NCBI RefSeq assembly: GCF_003353425.1
Contig: NZ_QRAO01000001.1
Coordinates: 930,001-994,000 of the forward strand
Direction of reading: 5' to 3'
Length of the DNA stretch: 64,000 bases
Source of the DNA: Marinirhabdus gelatinilytica
GTDB lineage: Bacteria > Bacteroidota > Bacteroidia > Flavobacteriales > Flavobacteriaceae
A program made the position numbers and the translations under genes. Below, piece by piece: positions 53,113 through 62,762 of this stretch. How positions within the stretch are numbered: the first letter of the stretch is position 1; the number at the start of each line of letters is the position of its first letter. Under the pieces are notes generated by a model. It was not told the origin of the DNA. It searched no databases and saw nothing but the letters and a program-made list of their open reading frames with translations.

Positions 53113-53161
53113 CTAAAAGTTATCGCCACACCCTCATCTAAGGGCATGACGACACTTTTAG
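53113..53161. terminator. Intergenic hairpin between convergent genes
   Basis: CTAAAAGT (53113-53120) and ACTTTTAG (53154-53161) are 8-bp inverted arms around an inner CCCT/AGGG pair. It lies between the convergent DUF1697 gene and FG-GAP gene. It could terminate both or be a REP-like element. Confidence 0.5.
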
Positions 53162-53167
53162 CGCTAA

Positions 53168-54787
53168 CTACTGCTTAGCTAGTTTTATGGTAGCTATATC
53201 CCCACGAGCAGTTGTAAGCTTGGCTATATACATTCCAGTAGCTACTTCTAAAGGGAGTTGTATATAGTTTGTATTGTGGAACGTTGAGGTATAAACAAGG
53301 TGTCCCAGCATATCTGTTACCCTAACCTTACCCGTCTCAGGCTCACCTCCCAGTGCTATGGTAACATACTCTAGGAACGGATTTGGAAAAGCAGAAAGAG
53401 TTATTTCATTCTCTTGATCAAGCACAGAGAGGTTAGGGTCCTCAAAAACATAAAGCATCCCTGCATTGGTCACATCGTTGTTGCCGGATGGGTCTTGATC
53501 TTGGAAAGGCGAACCAGAGATCAACCTTCCGTTCTTCAAGACGAGCTCATGCGCAAAGCGATCTTCTATAGAGCGGTCGCTTGTTACTATTTTTTGTATT
53601 TCGCCCCAATTGTTCGACCCTCCAGTGCTTTGTTCAAATAAATAAGCGGCACCAGCATTGGGTAGGAAATTCCCGCCAGAGGCATCAAAATCGTTCAATC
53701 TGGCACCTACGGCCACATAACCATTATCCACAGAGACTGAAAATCCAAAGACATCTGTTTCTGCTCGGTCGCCCGCAACAATTTTTTTCACTTCGTTCCA
53801 TACACCACTTCCGTCCTGTACATACATATAAACGGCTCCGGCATCGGTAACGGGGTTGCCCCCAGCACTGTCAAGATCGTAGAGCCTGGCGCCAATCGCC
53901 AAAATGTCTCCTTGAATTGCAACATCCTCGCCGTATCTATCGTTCATCGTCCTGTCTGATCCAACGATTTTCTGTACTTGGTTCCAATTTCCACTTCCGT
54001 CTCTTTCAAAAACATATGCTGTGCCTGAAGCGGACACACTAGCTCCCATGGCATCTTGGGAATCGAAATAGGCACCTATAACGGCAAAATCGCCATCCAT
54101 TGCCACGTCTATACCAAAGTTATCACCGCTGCCCCTATCGCTGGCCACGATTTTTTGTGTTTCTATCCAAGTACCACTTCCATCACGTTCAAAAACAAAT
54201 ACAGCACCTGCTTGTGGCAAGGAGTTGTTTCCATCCTCGTCGGTAGCGTCGAAGTGCGAGCCTACCAGTATTGTGTTTCCTTCAATTTTTACTGAAATAC
54301 CAAAACTGCCAGCAGCCACTCTAGTGGAAGAAACAATTTTTTGTACCTCTACCCATGTGCCGCTACCATCCCTTTCAAAAATATATGCGGCGCCGGCATT
54401 GTTTATGGGGTTGGCGCCGTTTTCATCCTTATCTTCCAATTGTGCCCCTACAACAGCGTAATTGCCGCTTATTGCTGTTGAAATACCAAAGGCTGCAAAT
54501 AATTCCCTATCGTTGGCCACCAATTTTTGTACTTGGGTCCAAGTACCGCTTCCATTGTTTTCAAAAATATAAGCGGCGCCTGCCTCGTCAATTGGGTTTG
54601 CACCGTTGGCGTCAAAACTATTTCGGTAAGCCCCGCTAATGACAAAGTTGCCATCAAGGTTAACATCTATCCCCAGTTCAGAATTTGCTGTCCTGTCCGT
54701 GGTGACAAATCGTGTCGTTTCGGTAAATTGGGATTTAGCTTGTATGCCCAAAAGAGCGATACACAGTAGCAGTAGTTGTGCTTTCAT
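53168..54787 (-). CDS. T9SS-secreted seven-bladed FG-GAP propeller protein
   Basis: A 539-residue exported protein: signal peptide (residues 1-20), seven FG-GAP-like repeats of about 60-63 residues (each with an FGISV-type strand, an AIVGA-type strand and AGAAYIFERDGSGTW) and a C-terminal T9SS domain (about the last 80 residues, SAFPNPFLEYVTIAL). Seven repeats predict a closed beta-propeller. Probably a surface adhesion or binding protein. Confidence 0.9.
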   Translation of the reverse strand: MKAQLLLLCIALLGIQAKSQFTETTRFVTTDRTANSELGIDVNLDGNFVISGAYRNSFDANGANPIDEAGAAYIFENNGSGTWTQVQKLVANDRELFAAFGISTAISGNYAVVGAQLEDKDENGANPINNAGAAYIFERDGSGTWVEVQKIVSSTRVAAGSFGISVKIEGNTILVGSHFDATDEDGNNSLPQAGAVFVFERDGSGTWIETQKIVASDRGSGDNFGIDVAMDGDFAVIGAYFDSQDAMGASVSASGTAYVFERDGSGNWNQVQKIVGSDRTMNDRYGEDVAIQGDILAIGARLYDLDSAGGNPVTDAGAVYMYVQDGSGVWNEVKKIVAGDRAETDVFGFSVSVDNGYVAVGARLNDFDASGGNFLPNAGAAYLFEQSTGGSNNWGEIQKIVTSDRSIEDRFAHELVLKNGRLISGSPFQDQDPSGNNDVTNAGMLYVFEDPNLSVLDQENEITLSAFPNPFLEYVTIALGGEPETGKVRVTDMLGHLVYTSTFHNTNYIQLPLEVATGMYIAKLTTARGDIATIKLAKQ

Positions 54788-54907
54788 AATACATGTTTTT
54801 AGAGGTTAAAAATAATCACAGCACTATGCTGAAACTAGTTACCTCAAATGTATCGAGCACTTGGCAAGTCAACGTCCAAGATATTCACATGTGCGAATAA
54901 GCCATAC

Positions 54908-56014
54908 TTATTTACTATGCTTTTGTTTGTACTGGGAAGGAGTGCTACCCGTAATTTTTTTGAATGTGTTATTGAATGTAGATTTTGAATTAAACCCAGC
55001 TTCCAGCCCAATGGCAACCAATGTATACTTTGAAAATTCTGGATTGGAAAGATGGTTTTGGGCTTCTTGTACCCGTAGTGTGTTTACATAGTCTGAAAAG
55101 CTGGTCTGTAATTCGGTATTGATGACCCGTGAAAGATGGCCCTTGCTAATACCCAGTTCTTTAGCAACTGAAGTTAATGTAAGGTTCTGGTCCAAAAAGT
55201 TTTTTTCAACCCTTAAAAACTGTTCAAGTCTTGCGATGTGTTCATTTTTATGGTGCTCTGTAACTAAAGGTGTTTTTTTTTGGGTTACATAGTTCCTTAT
55301 TTTCTTTCGGTCCTCCCTTACACCATATTTGTAGATCCCTAGATGCACCAACCAATAAATGGCAAAGGACAACCCGGCCCATAGGATATTGAAATAGGTG
55401 CTATAGGCCGTATCCGTTAGATATTTCACCAGCGCAATAGACCAAAGCAAAGACAACACAAACAGCAAGAGCAATGTTTTTTTTAACCATCTCAAATTAT
55501 CTAGGCTGTGCGTAGCTTGGGGCTTTTCAATTTTATTTATATGAATGTAGGATAACCCTATGAGCACTAGCGTGTAAAAGAGAGAGAACACACTTTGGAT
55601 GTTGTTTACAAACTTAAATTTCTCATAGAGCTGAACTCCTACAGGTGAAATTATATTCCAAATCTTGTACAGGAGTACATTGCCAAAAAAAACAATAAAG
55701 GGTATATAGAATAAAAATCTCTTCCATTTTTTAAACCCAAGAGAACCAGTAAACTCCAACACATAAAAGTAGATGAATACAGGGATTAACGTCCCCATGG
55801 GAATGTAGAGTGTTTGGTACATTTTGGTCCCGGCAAGCAATCCAACATCAGCTAGATAGAATTGTAAGTTGTTATATGAAAAACTTAGGATGAGCAGCGC
55901 CAAGTACTGCGAACTCCTGTTTTTATACTTTGGCGAAAAAAGATAGATTATACCAAATATAAATCCTTGAATAACTCCGGCAAGAATCAAGCTGTTGATT
56001 AGTGTAAACTTCAA
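54908..56014 (-). CDS. Membrane-bound AraC-family regulator
   Basis: A 368-residue protein: seven predicted transmembrane segments (about residues 1-235) and an AraC-type DNA-binding domain at the C-terminus (about 265-366: LTSVAKELGISKGHLSRVIN, GLEAGFNSKSTFNNTFKKITGSTPSQYK). Such fusions read an extracellular or membrane signal and regulate genes directly. Targets are unknown; the neighbouring T9SS gene is a candidate. Confidence 0.88.
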   Translation of the reverse strand: MKFTLINSLILAGVIQGFIFGIIYLFSPKYKNRSSQYLALLILSFSYNNLQFYLADVGLLAGTKMYQTLYIPMGTLIPVFIYFYVLEFTGSLGFKKWKRFLFYIPFIVFFGNVLLYKIWNIISPVGVQLYEKFKFVNNIQSVFSLFYTLVLIGLSYIHINKIEKPQATHSLDNLRWLKKTLLLLFVLSLLWSIALVKYLTDTAYSTYFNILWAGLSFAIYWLVHLGIYKYGVREDRKKIRNYVTQKKTPLVTEHHKNEHIARLEQFLRVEKNFLDQNLTLTSVAKELGISKGHLSRVINTELQTSFSDYVNTLRVQEAQNHLSNPEFSKYTLVAIGLEAGFNSKSTFNNTFKKITGSTPSQYKQKHSK

Positions 56015-56109
56015 GGCTGCAATCTTAGTTAGTGTAGTTAAATATACTAAAATTAAGATGTTATAAAAGAATTCGGATTTGGCTATCTTTGCTGTTGAAA
56101 TTATTATCG

Positions 56110-57264
56110 ATGAATAAAAGCCGTTTCCTTCCTAAACCTTACACAAAATTCCTTGAAAGTGGAACTATTTCCACCCAAGCTCCCAGCAATATCGCGCTGG
56201 TAAAATATTGGGGGAAATATGGGGAACAGTTGCCACAAAATGCTTCGGTAAGTTTTACACTTTCACGATGTAGGACCGAAACTATCCTCCAATTTGAAAA
56301 AATTTCTACCTCTGAAAATTTTCACTTCGAGGTGTATCTCGACGGAAAAAGAGAAAAAGGGTTTGAACCCAAAATCACAAAATTCTTTGATCGTATTGAA
56401 AAATATGTGCCTTTCCTGAAAGAGTACAAATTCATTATTAAAACCAAGAACACGTTCCCCCACAGTAGCGGAATTGCCAGCAGTGCCAGCGGGATGGCGG
56501 CGTTATCTATGTGTTTGGTGGAAATGGAAAATAGGTTAATGTGCGGAACCCCATCGACTGCGCTCGAGGCGGCATCAACAAATAATTTAAAACATAACCA
56601 AAAGCTGAGCACATCGACTGCGCTCAGTAGGACCGGAGTCGAAGCCAAGGCTTCATTTCTTGCCCGTCTTGGTTCCGGAAGTGCTTCCCGTAGCATAGAG
56701 GGACCACTCGTAGTTTGGGGCGAACACCCAGAAATTGAAGGTAGCAGCAACCTTTTCGGTATACAATATCCTTATAAGGTCCATGAAAATTTCAGCAACT
56801 ACCAAGACACCATTTTGTTGGTAGATAAAGGCGAAAAACAGGTGAGTAGTTCCGTAGGGCACGATCTTATGAATGGGAACCCTTATGCCCAAGCCCGATT
56901 TGCGACGGCCAACAACAATCTTTCAAAATTCATTACAGTATTTGAAAGTGGTGATATTTCAGCATTTATTAAAATCGTGGAGAGCGAAGCCTTGCAATTG
57001 CACGGAATGATGATGTCTAGTGAACCTTACTTTATCTTAATGAAACCCAATACCCTGAAAATAATCAACCGTATATGGGAATTCAGGAAAGAAACCAACA
57101 GCCAAGTATGTTTTACGCTGGATGCAGGTGCGAATGTACACGTACTGTATCCGTCTTCAGAAAAACGAACCGTGCAAAAATTTATAGAGGACCAACTGGC
57201 CGGTTATTGCAAAAATGGTGAGTATATCCACGATTTTTGTGGTATAGGAGCGCAAATTTATTGA
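56110..57264 (+). CDS. mvaD: Diphosphomevalonate decarboxylase
   Basis: A 384-residue GHMP-superfamily enzyme, with the ATG at 56110 (MNKSRFLPK). The motifs are ALVKYWGKYGEQLP at the N-terminus, HSSGIASSASGMAAL (about residues 117-131) and SFLARLGSGSASRSIEGPLV. It makes isopentenyl diphosphate from diphosphomevalonate. The protein is longer than usual for the family because of an in-frame insertion (around residues 148-183) that contains a duplicated short palindrome at 56552 and 56612. It lies upstream of mevalonate kinase and UbiA in the region. The end overlaps a convergent gene by 7 bases. Confidence 0.9.
   Translation: MNKSRFLPKPYTKFLESGTISTQAPSNIALVKYWGKYGEQLPQNASVSFTLSRCRTETILQFEKISTSENFHFEVYLDGKREKGFEPKITKFFDRIEKYVPFLKEYKFIIKTKNTFPHSSGIASSASGMAALSMCLVEMENRLMCGTPSTALEAASTNNLKHNQKLSTSTALSRTGVEAKASFLARLGSGSASRSIEGPLVVWGEHPEIEGSSNLFGIQYPYKVHENFSNYQDTILLVDKGEKQVSSSVGHDLMNGNPYAQARFATANNNLSKFITVFESGDISAFIKIVESEALQLHGMMMSSEPYFILMKPNTLKIINRIWEFRKETNSQVCFTLDAGANVHVLYPSSEKRTVQKFIEDQLAGYCKNGEYIHDFCGIGAQIY
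56552..56627. repeat. Duplicated palindromic sequence inside mvaD
   Basis: CATCGACTGCGCTC occurs at 56552-56565 and again at 56612-56625, exactly 60 bases apart, so the frame is kept (S-T-A-L in both). The second copy is in a hairpin with arms CTGAGC (56605-56610) and GCTCAG (56622-56627). The region encodes extra residues not expected in diphosphomevalonate decarboxylases. Confidence 0.7.
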
Positions 57265-58598
57265 GCTTGTTTAATTATTTTTTCGGTTAAAAATCCATTG
57301 TTATTTTCAATTCTTAAAAGGTAAACACCATCCGAGAGGGTAGTTGTATCCAGATTTACGGAGGGAGAGGCGATAAACTTTCTAACAACCAGTTGACCTG
57401 TTGTGGCAAATAATGACAATGTGGTAGCACTATCTAAAAAAGTTGATGGAATAGTAATGGTGCTTGTTTGCGTTACAGGGTTTGGAGCTACGGCTATTTT
57501 CTGTTCTAGATCATATTGGTCAACATCAAGAAATATAATTCCTCCGTATGCTAGCTTAAAAGCATTGTCCTCACATATTGTCTCAAGTATTATAGTTTCT
57601 TGTGGATCAATTTGGTAATAGATTTCAGCAGGGAAATTACAAGTTAGGATAGGGTTGCTAGCACTTACAATAGTGTAATCGTCTCCAAAGCCACCGGGTA
57701 AATAAAGACTTACTTCTACATCACCTTCTAAATACGCTGTACCTAACACCTCTATACTGTCGTGCTCACTAACATTAAGAATATCGGTTACAAGTATGCC
57801 ATTATTTAGTGAAAAATTATTTAGAAAATGTATTGTTCCTATTATGCCTTCGCCTCCAGGAGAAATAGCACCTTCATTGTTAAATGTCCCCGTGATATCC
57901 AGTATTCCGTTGCCTTCGATAGTTCCAAAATTATCGAATGTTCCAGAGGAGTCAGAAGTTAGCTCCCCTTCTACTACCAATTTAGCGCCGTTTTGGATGG
58001 TGATGGTCCCGCCTTCGTTCGAAAGTAAACCGTTTACCCCTATTTCAACAGTACTGCTATTGTTTATATTCCCACCATTAGAGGAGTTAAAAGTACCGTC
58101 AACAACGAGTTTAGCTCCCTGTTCAATCACAATAGTGGCACCATTGTTATTTGCCGAAGCGTCTATATCTATTGTCAGTTCTGAATCACTACCGGTTACT
58201 ACAGTGTTAGTTCCGGGAATGTCCAATAATCCTTCAACTACAAGCTTCGCATTTTCTTGAATGGTTATGGTCCCTCCAGGATTAGAGTATGTTGCTCCTA
58301 AAAGTATTTCTATTTCTGCAGCGTTTACAGTGGTTTCTTGAGTAGTCAAACTGCCTTCTACTACAAGTTTTGCACCTTGTTCTATAACAATAGTGGCGCC
58401 ATTATTGGCTCCAAGAGCAAGTACTATTTCTCCAGCCCCATTAATGAGTACCGTACTACTACCGTCCGGAACGGTAAGAGCATCCCAGTTTTCAGGATTA
58501 CTCCATAAATTATTAGTGCCATTTCCTGTCCAAGTGTGGGATTGAGCATAACAGGTTAGACAAATAATAAAAAATAAAAATTGAGTTAAAGTTTTCAT
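57258..58598 (-). CDS. T9SS-secreted beta-helical repeat protein
   Basis: A 446-residue exported protein with a signal peptide (residues 1-18), a repeat region (about residues 40-300) based on a TIVIEQGAKLVVEG-type unit occurring five or more times, and a C-terminal T9SS domain. The repeats suggest a beta-helix or stacked sheet. The gene's 3' end overlaps mvaD by 7 bases (convergent). Confidence 0.88.
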   Translation of the reverse strand: MKTLTQFLFFIICLTCYAQSHTWTGNGTNNLWSNPENWDALTVPDGSSTVLINGAGEIVLALGANNGATIVIEQGAKLVVEGSLTTQETTVNAAEIEILLGATYSNPGGTITIQENAKLVVEGLLDIPGTNTVVTGSDSELTIDIDASANNNGATIVIEQGAKLVVDGTFNSSNGGNINNSSTVEIGVNGLLSNEGGTITIQNGAKLVVEGELTSDSSGTFDNFGTIEGNGILDITGTFNNEGAISPGGEGIIGTIHFLNNFSLNNGILVTDILNVSEHDSIEVLGTAYLEGDVEVSLYLPGGFGDDYTIVSASNPILTCNFPAEIYYQIDPQETIILETICEDNAFKLAYGGIIFLDVDQYDLEQKIAVAPNPVTQTSTITIPSTFLDSATTLSLFATTGQLVVRKFIASPSVNLDTTTLSDGVYLLRIENNNGFLTEKIIKQAQ

Positions 58599-58758
58599 AA
58601 TGAAAAGGTTAGGCTAAGTAAATATATTAAAAAAATAAATTTTTATATTACCTTCTGTCCTTCTTTATTAGCATTTTGTAAACACATAAAAGGCTATAAA
58701 TTATTATCTTTGCGCCAACCAGTTAAAAAATTGTACTTTAGTACTATACAAACAAGCT

Positions 58759-59697
58759 ATGCGCGGTCCCCTTTTCTATTCAAAAATCCTACTCTTTGGT
58801 GAGTACGGTATTATTAAAGACTCCAAGGGTCTTTCTATTCCCTACAATTTTTATAATGGTGCCCTTAAAATAGACGAGCACAAAACCATTGCTACACGTA
58901 AGAGTAACGATGCGCTAAAACGCTTTGCCGAGTATCTGGAAAACTTACAGAAGGATCAACCAAAACTGGTCACTTTCGATCTTGAAAAATTAAAGAAAGA
59001 TGTTTCTGAAGGCTTGTATTTCGATTCTAGCATTCCGCAGGGTTACGGAGTTGGAAGCAGTGGTGCCCTAGTAGCAGCAGTGTACGATAAATACGCAAAG
59101 GACAAGATTACAGTGTTAGAAAACCTTACGCGTGATAAATTATTGCAGCTAAAAGAGATTTTTGGCGCTATGGAATCGTTCTTCCATGGAAAATCCTCTG
59201 GTCTAGACCCGCTCAATAGTTATTTGAGCCTACCTATCCTCATAAACAGTAAGGAAAATATAGAAAGCGCTAACATTCCCTCGCAGACCGAAAACGGAAA
59301 AGGTGCTGTTTTCTTGTTGGATAGTGGTCAAACAGGCGAAACCGCTCCAATGGTTCAGATTTTTATGGAGAATATGAAACAGGAAGGTTTCCGTAATATG
59401 CTGAAGAACCAATTTGTAAAACATACCGATGCTTGCGTGCACGACTTCTTAAAAGGGGATGTAAAATCACTCTTTGGTAACGTAAAGCAACTCTCCAAAG
59501 TAGTGTTGGACAATTTTAAGCCTATGATCCCAAAGGAATTCCACACCCTTTGGAAAAAGGGGATAGATACCAATGCGTACTACCTAAAACTATGTGGTTC
59601 GGGCGGAGGCGGGTATATGCTTGGCTTTACCGAAGATATAGACAAAGCCCGGAAACAACTTAAAGACTACAATTTGGAAGTGGTTTACAACTTCTAA
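58759..59697 (+). CDS. mvk: Mevalonate kinase (GHMP kinase)
   Basis: A 312-residue GHMP kinase with FYSKILLFGEYGIIKDSKGLS at the N-terminus, the motif QGYGVGSSGALVAAVYDKY (about residues 94-112), and the C-terminal KLCGSGGGGYMLGF. It phosphorylates mevalonate; next to mvaD and UbiA it forms the isoprenoid block. The UbiA gene starts 13 bases after its stop. Confidence 0.9.
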   Translation: MRGPLFYSKILLFGEYGIIKDSKGLSIPYNFYNGALKIDEHKTIATRKSNDALKRFAEYLENLQKDQPKLVTFDLEKLKKDVSEGLYFDSSIPQGYGVGSSGALVAAVYDKYAKDKITVLENLTRDKLLQLKEIFGAMESFFHGKSSGLDPLNSYLSLPILINSKENIESANIPSQTENGKGAVFLLDSGQTGETAPMVQIFMENMKQEGFRNMLKNQFVKHTDACVHDFLKGDVKSLFGNVKQLSKVVLDNFKPMIPKEFHTLWKKGIDTNAYYLKLCGSGGGGYMLGFTEDIDKARKQLKDYNLEVVYNF

Positions 59698-59710
59698 AAA
59701 ACCATTTTTC

Positions 59711-60616
59711 ATGCTCTCCCGAAAACAGAAATACTTTTTGCTGAAGTTTTTCAGCCTGTTTTCCATTGTGCGCGGCTATAATATCTTGATAATTGTTATA
59801 GCCCAATACCTAACTTCTATATACATTTTGGCGCCAGATCTACCCTTACGGGATGTATTGTTGGATCCCAATTTGTTGATGCTGGTACTGGCTTCGGCCG
59901 CAGCGATTGCCGGTGGGTACATCATCAATAGTTTTTACGATAGTGAAAAGGACCTCATTAACCGCCCCCACAAGACCATGCTGGACAAACTGGTGAGCCA
60001 GCAAACCAAGCTTTCTGGGTATTTTGTGCTCAATTTTCTCTCGGTGATCTTTGCGAGCTACGTGAGCTTTAGGGCAGTAGTGTTCTTTTCGATATATATT
60101 TTCGGGATTTGGTTCTATTCCCACAAATTGAAAAAATATCCCTTTGTTGGCAATTTAGTAGCTGCTATCCTTGCGGTGGTCCCGTTTTTTGCAGTGTTTA
60201 TTTATTACGGAAATTTCAATCAGGTAATCTTTGTACACGCTACCTTTCTCTTTTTGCTCATTGCCATGCGTGAACTTACCAAAGACCTTGAAAATATAAA
60301 AGGCGATCTGGCGCAAAACTACCGTACCATTCCCGTGGTGTACGGCGTAACAACCTCCAAAAGAATGCTTACCTTGTTGAGTGTGTTGACCCTGGTGCCA
60401 GCCCTGTTGTTGCTCACTAAATTTGAGATAGGGTTTATGTATTTCTATTTCTACGGGAGTATACTGGGACTATTAATTTTTGATATTATTCTGTGGAATT
60501 CAGCAAGAAAGCTGCATTATATCATACTCCACAACATCCTGAAACTTATCATAGTTGTAGGTGTTTTTAGTATCGTGCTCATTAACATAGATGTATTGCT
60601 GAACAGAATTTTGTAA
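59711..60616 (+). CDS. UbiA-family prenyltransferase
   Basis: A 301-residue, 8-9 transmembrane protein with the two UbiA Asp-rich motifs: NSFYDSEKDLINRPHK (N-x2-x-D-x3-D) and LTKDLENIKGDLAQNY. Family members move polyprenyl groups to aromatic or glycerol-phosphate acceptors; in Flavobacteriia this position is often annotated as geranylgeranylglycerol-phosphate geranylgeranyltransferase. The substrate here is inference from gene context. Confidence 0.87.
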   Translation: MLSRKQKYFLLKFFSLFSIVRGYNILIIVIAQYLTSIYILAPDLPLRDVLLDPNLLMLVLASAAAIAGGYIINSFYDSEKDLINRPHKTMLDKLVSQQTKLSGYFVLNFLSVIFASYVSFRAVVFFSIYIFGIWFYSHKLKKYPFVGNLVAAILAVVPFFAVFIYYGNFNQVIFVHATFLFLLIAMRELTKDLENIKGDLAQNYRTIPVVYGVTTSKRMLTLLSVLTLVPALLLLTKFEIGFMYFYFYGSILGLLIFDIILWNSARKLHYIILHNILKLIIVVGVFSIVLINIDVLLNRIL

Positions 60617-60645
60617 TTAAAAAATATATCGAGAGGGCAATGGAT

Positions 60646-61047
60646 TTATAGTCTCACGTATTTTTCAGAACACGCTTCGATGCACGGATAATTCAAAATT
60701 AAATTGTTGCCATCCAGCCTATATTGAATATCCAGCTCAGTGTCAACACAATCTTCAGAAACGATAATTAATTCTTCGGTGGAATATGTTCCGGACGTAC
60801 TTTCCCCAATTGCTGGAGATGGTTGGCAAATGGAACCATTTGAAAGTACAGAGCCATTGGCTCTAAATTCTACTATCTTTTCACTTGTTACTGGTTCAAA
60901 ATCACCGCTACCATCACCGGGATCTAGATAAACTTCAATAAGCTTCCAAGATCCAACAACAGTGGTTTCATTGGATATTGCATCATCATCGCTATTACAA
61001 GATAGTATTGTAAGGCTTATGGCAAAAAATAAAATGAATTTTTTCAT
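60646..61047 (-). CDS. Lipocalin-like lipoprotein
   Basis: A 133-residue lipoprotein (lipobox ILSC, Cys17) with a short lipocalin-like beta-barrel fold: VVGSWKLIEVYLD near the start, and paired strands later. Such small outer-membrane lipoproteins are common in Bacteroidota. No ligand is known. Confidence 0.78.
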   Translation of the reverse strand: MKKFILFFAISLTILSCNSDDDAISNETTVVGSWKLIEVYLDPGDGSGDFEPVTSEKIVEFRANGSVLSNGSICQPSPAIGESTSGTYSTEELIIVSEDCVDTELDIQYRLDGNNLILNYPCIEACSEKYVRL

Positions 61048-61095
61048 AACTTTTTTTTATAAGATGAAAGTATTAGAAAAGGTTGCTTTAACTCC

Positions 61096-61899
61096 TTATA
61101 TAGTTATTTGTAAGTCTTTAAAAATCTTTAAGAATCGTTTGGGTAGTTTACTGCTAATATATAGTGGCTCTTGGGTAAAAGGATGTGTAAATTCCAAAGA
61201 GGAAGCGTGAAGATACAGACCTTTCCCTTTTAAGATTTTCCCGCTACTGCCATAGTCCCTATCCCCCAGAATAGGATTTCCAATACCGGCCAAATGTTTC
61301 CGTAGTTGATGTCTCCTGCCGGTTTTTGGAAAAAGCTGCACTAAATTCAAAAGTTCAAATCGGTCTGAAGTCACCGATTCTTTTACTTCAAAATAAGTTT
61401 CAGAGGTTTTACCATCTATCAATTCGGTAATGGTTTCTTTTTGGGACATTTTTCCTATGGTGACAGCATAATAGATTTTGGTGATGGATTTTTCTTCAAA
61501 AAGGTTGTTCAGTTTCCTGATGCTGGTGCTGGTTTTACCCACAAGTAATAGCCCGGTTGTTGCATAGTCCAACCTGTGTACGGGTTGTGGTGTGCAAGCA
61601 TTGGGATGCTCGCTGGGTTTTAGATTTTGGGGTAGCGCCCTTGCGATGGTCTTAAAGCTGTTGCCGCTTACCAATATTCCCGCAGGTTTGTGTACAACCG
61701 CCAAATAATCATCCTCTAACAAAACCTCTAGCGGAAAAACAAGCTGTTTAGTGGGTTGGGTTAGTTCAGGCTCAAGCAATTCAATGTGTTCGCCTCCTTT
61801 GAGTAGGGTAGCGGTGGTGGCAATTTTTCCGTTTACGGTAATGAGTTGCTTTTTTAGAGCTTTTTTGAGGGCAGACTTTGTAGCACAGGCGTCAAACAA
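61096..61899 (-). CDS. RluA-family pseudouridine synthase
   Basis: A 267-residue protein with an N-terminal S4-like segment (KSALKKALKKQLITVNGK), the catalytic HRLDYATTGLLLVGK and the RRHQLRKHL segment. It converts uridine to pseudouridine in structured RNA. The frame starts with TTG at 61899, but conserved-looking residues (EPIRLQEYGVGLF) lie upstream in frame, back to an in-frame stop at 61975-61977. No ATG, GTG or TTG exists there, so the true start may be ATT at 61968 or CTG at 61974. Confidence 0.85.
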   Translation of the reverse strand: MFDACATKSALKKALKKQLITVNGKIATTATLLKGGEHIELLEPELTQPTKQLVFPLEVLLEDDYLAVVHKPAGILVSGNSFKTIARALPQNLKPSEHPNACTPQPVHRLDYATTGLLLVGKTSTSIRKLNNLFEEKSITKIYYAVTIGKMSQKETITELIDGKTSETYFEVKESVTSDRFELLNLVQLFPKTGRRHQLRKHLAGIGNPILGDRDYGSSGKILKGKGLYLHASSLEFTHPFTQEPLYISSKLPKRFLKIFKDLQITI

Positions 61900-62072
61900 T
61901 CCTACACCATATTCTTGTAAGCGGATAGGCTCTGGTTGTGGGGATACCGTATGTGAAGATATACTAATGACCAGCTATTTTTAAAAATGAATCATTGTGA
62001 ATTGCCCACAAAGTACAATCTATTTTGCTATATCTTCAACTAAATTGAGTTTGGCTCTCCATATCCACATCT

Positions 62073-62750
62073 TCAGTTTTCGGGCAATAGGCTCCATTTG
62101 TTGTCCACGGGCCTATGGTCCTTGGCGAACTGAGTAGGTTCAGTAAGGAAAAATTGTTCGTCAAATTTATGCTGAAACCTATTTTTTTCAATATCTAGAA
62201 TACCACTGGACCAAGTTGGGTCGCAGAGGTACCATGTTCCGTCCAGTTGTACAGCGTTCCAAGAATGGTTGGGAATTTCCATTTCGTCCAGCGCTATTTT
62301 TTTTGTCTTCCCATATCCTTGTACTATTACACATTCTAGTCCAGCTAAATTGGAAAGTTCTTGTAATAAATAGGCGTACCCAGTACATAGCGTCACCTTT
62401 TCTTCTCGTAAAATTTTAAAAATCTTTCTTTTATAGCCCTTTTGCCACCTTTGAATTGCCGAAGGATTTCCCTTTAAACGCTGGTGTTCAAATTCGTTAT
62501 TATGCATTAAAGTAGGATCTCCTTTTATATTGTGACATACCCAAAAATAAATAGACCTGAACTTTTCCACCTCTGTCTCCAGGGAACTGGTAAGTTTGAG
62601 CGCCAGGATAGGTAAATTGTATAAATCTTCACCTTTATATTGGGCTGCAATACTATCGGCTTTCGTAAAACCAATAGTATTGAAATCACTTTGCTGGGCT
62701 TGTAACCCAATGGAAAAGGTGAAGAGTAGTAGAAGTGTTTTTTTAAGCAT
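62073..62750 (-). CDS. Exported transglutaminase-like protein
   Basis: A 225-residue protein with a signal peptide (residues 1-18) and a transglutaminase/cysteine-protease-like domain: catalytic Cys in VTLCTGYAYLLQELSN, His in NHSWNAVQLDG and Asp in YLCDPTWSSG. Such proteins often act as peptidases or cross-linkers in the periplasm. The gene is 12 bases downstream of the CarboxypepD-reg gene on the same strand. Confidence 0.87.
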   Translation of the reverse strand: MLKKTLLLLFTFSIGLQAQQSDFNTIGFTKADSIAAQYKGEDLYNLPILALKLTSSLETEVEKFRSIYFWVCHNIKGDPTLMHNNEFEHQRLKGNPSAIQRWQKGYKRKIFKILREEKVTLCTGYAYLLQELSNLAGLECVIVQGYGKTKKIALDEMEIPNHSWNAVQLDGTWYLCDPTWSSGILDIEKNRFQHKFDEQFFLTEPTQFAKDHRPVDNKWSLLPEN

Positions 62751-62762
62751 ATACCCGCAGGT

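Noticed and set aside
57796-58260. 154-residue plus-strand frame
   Set aside because: It is antisense to the repeat region of the T9SS protein; the composition follows from the repeats.
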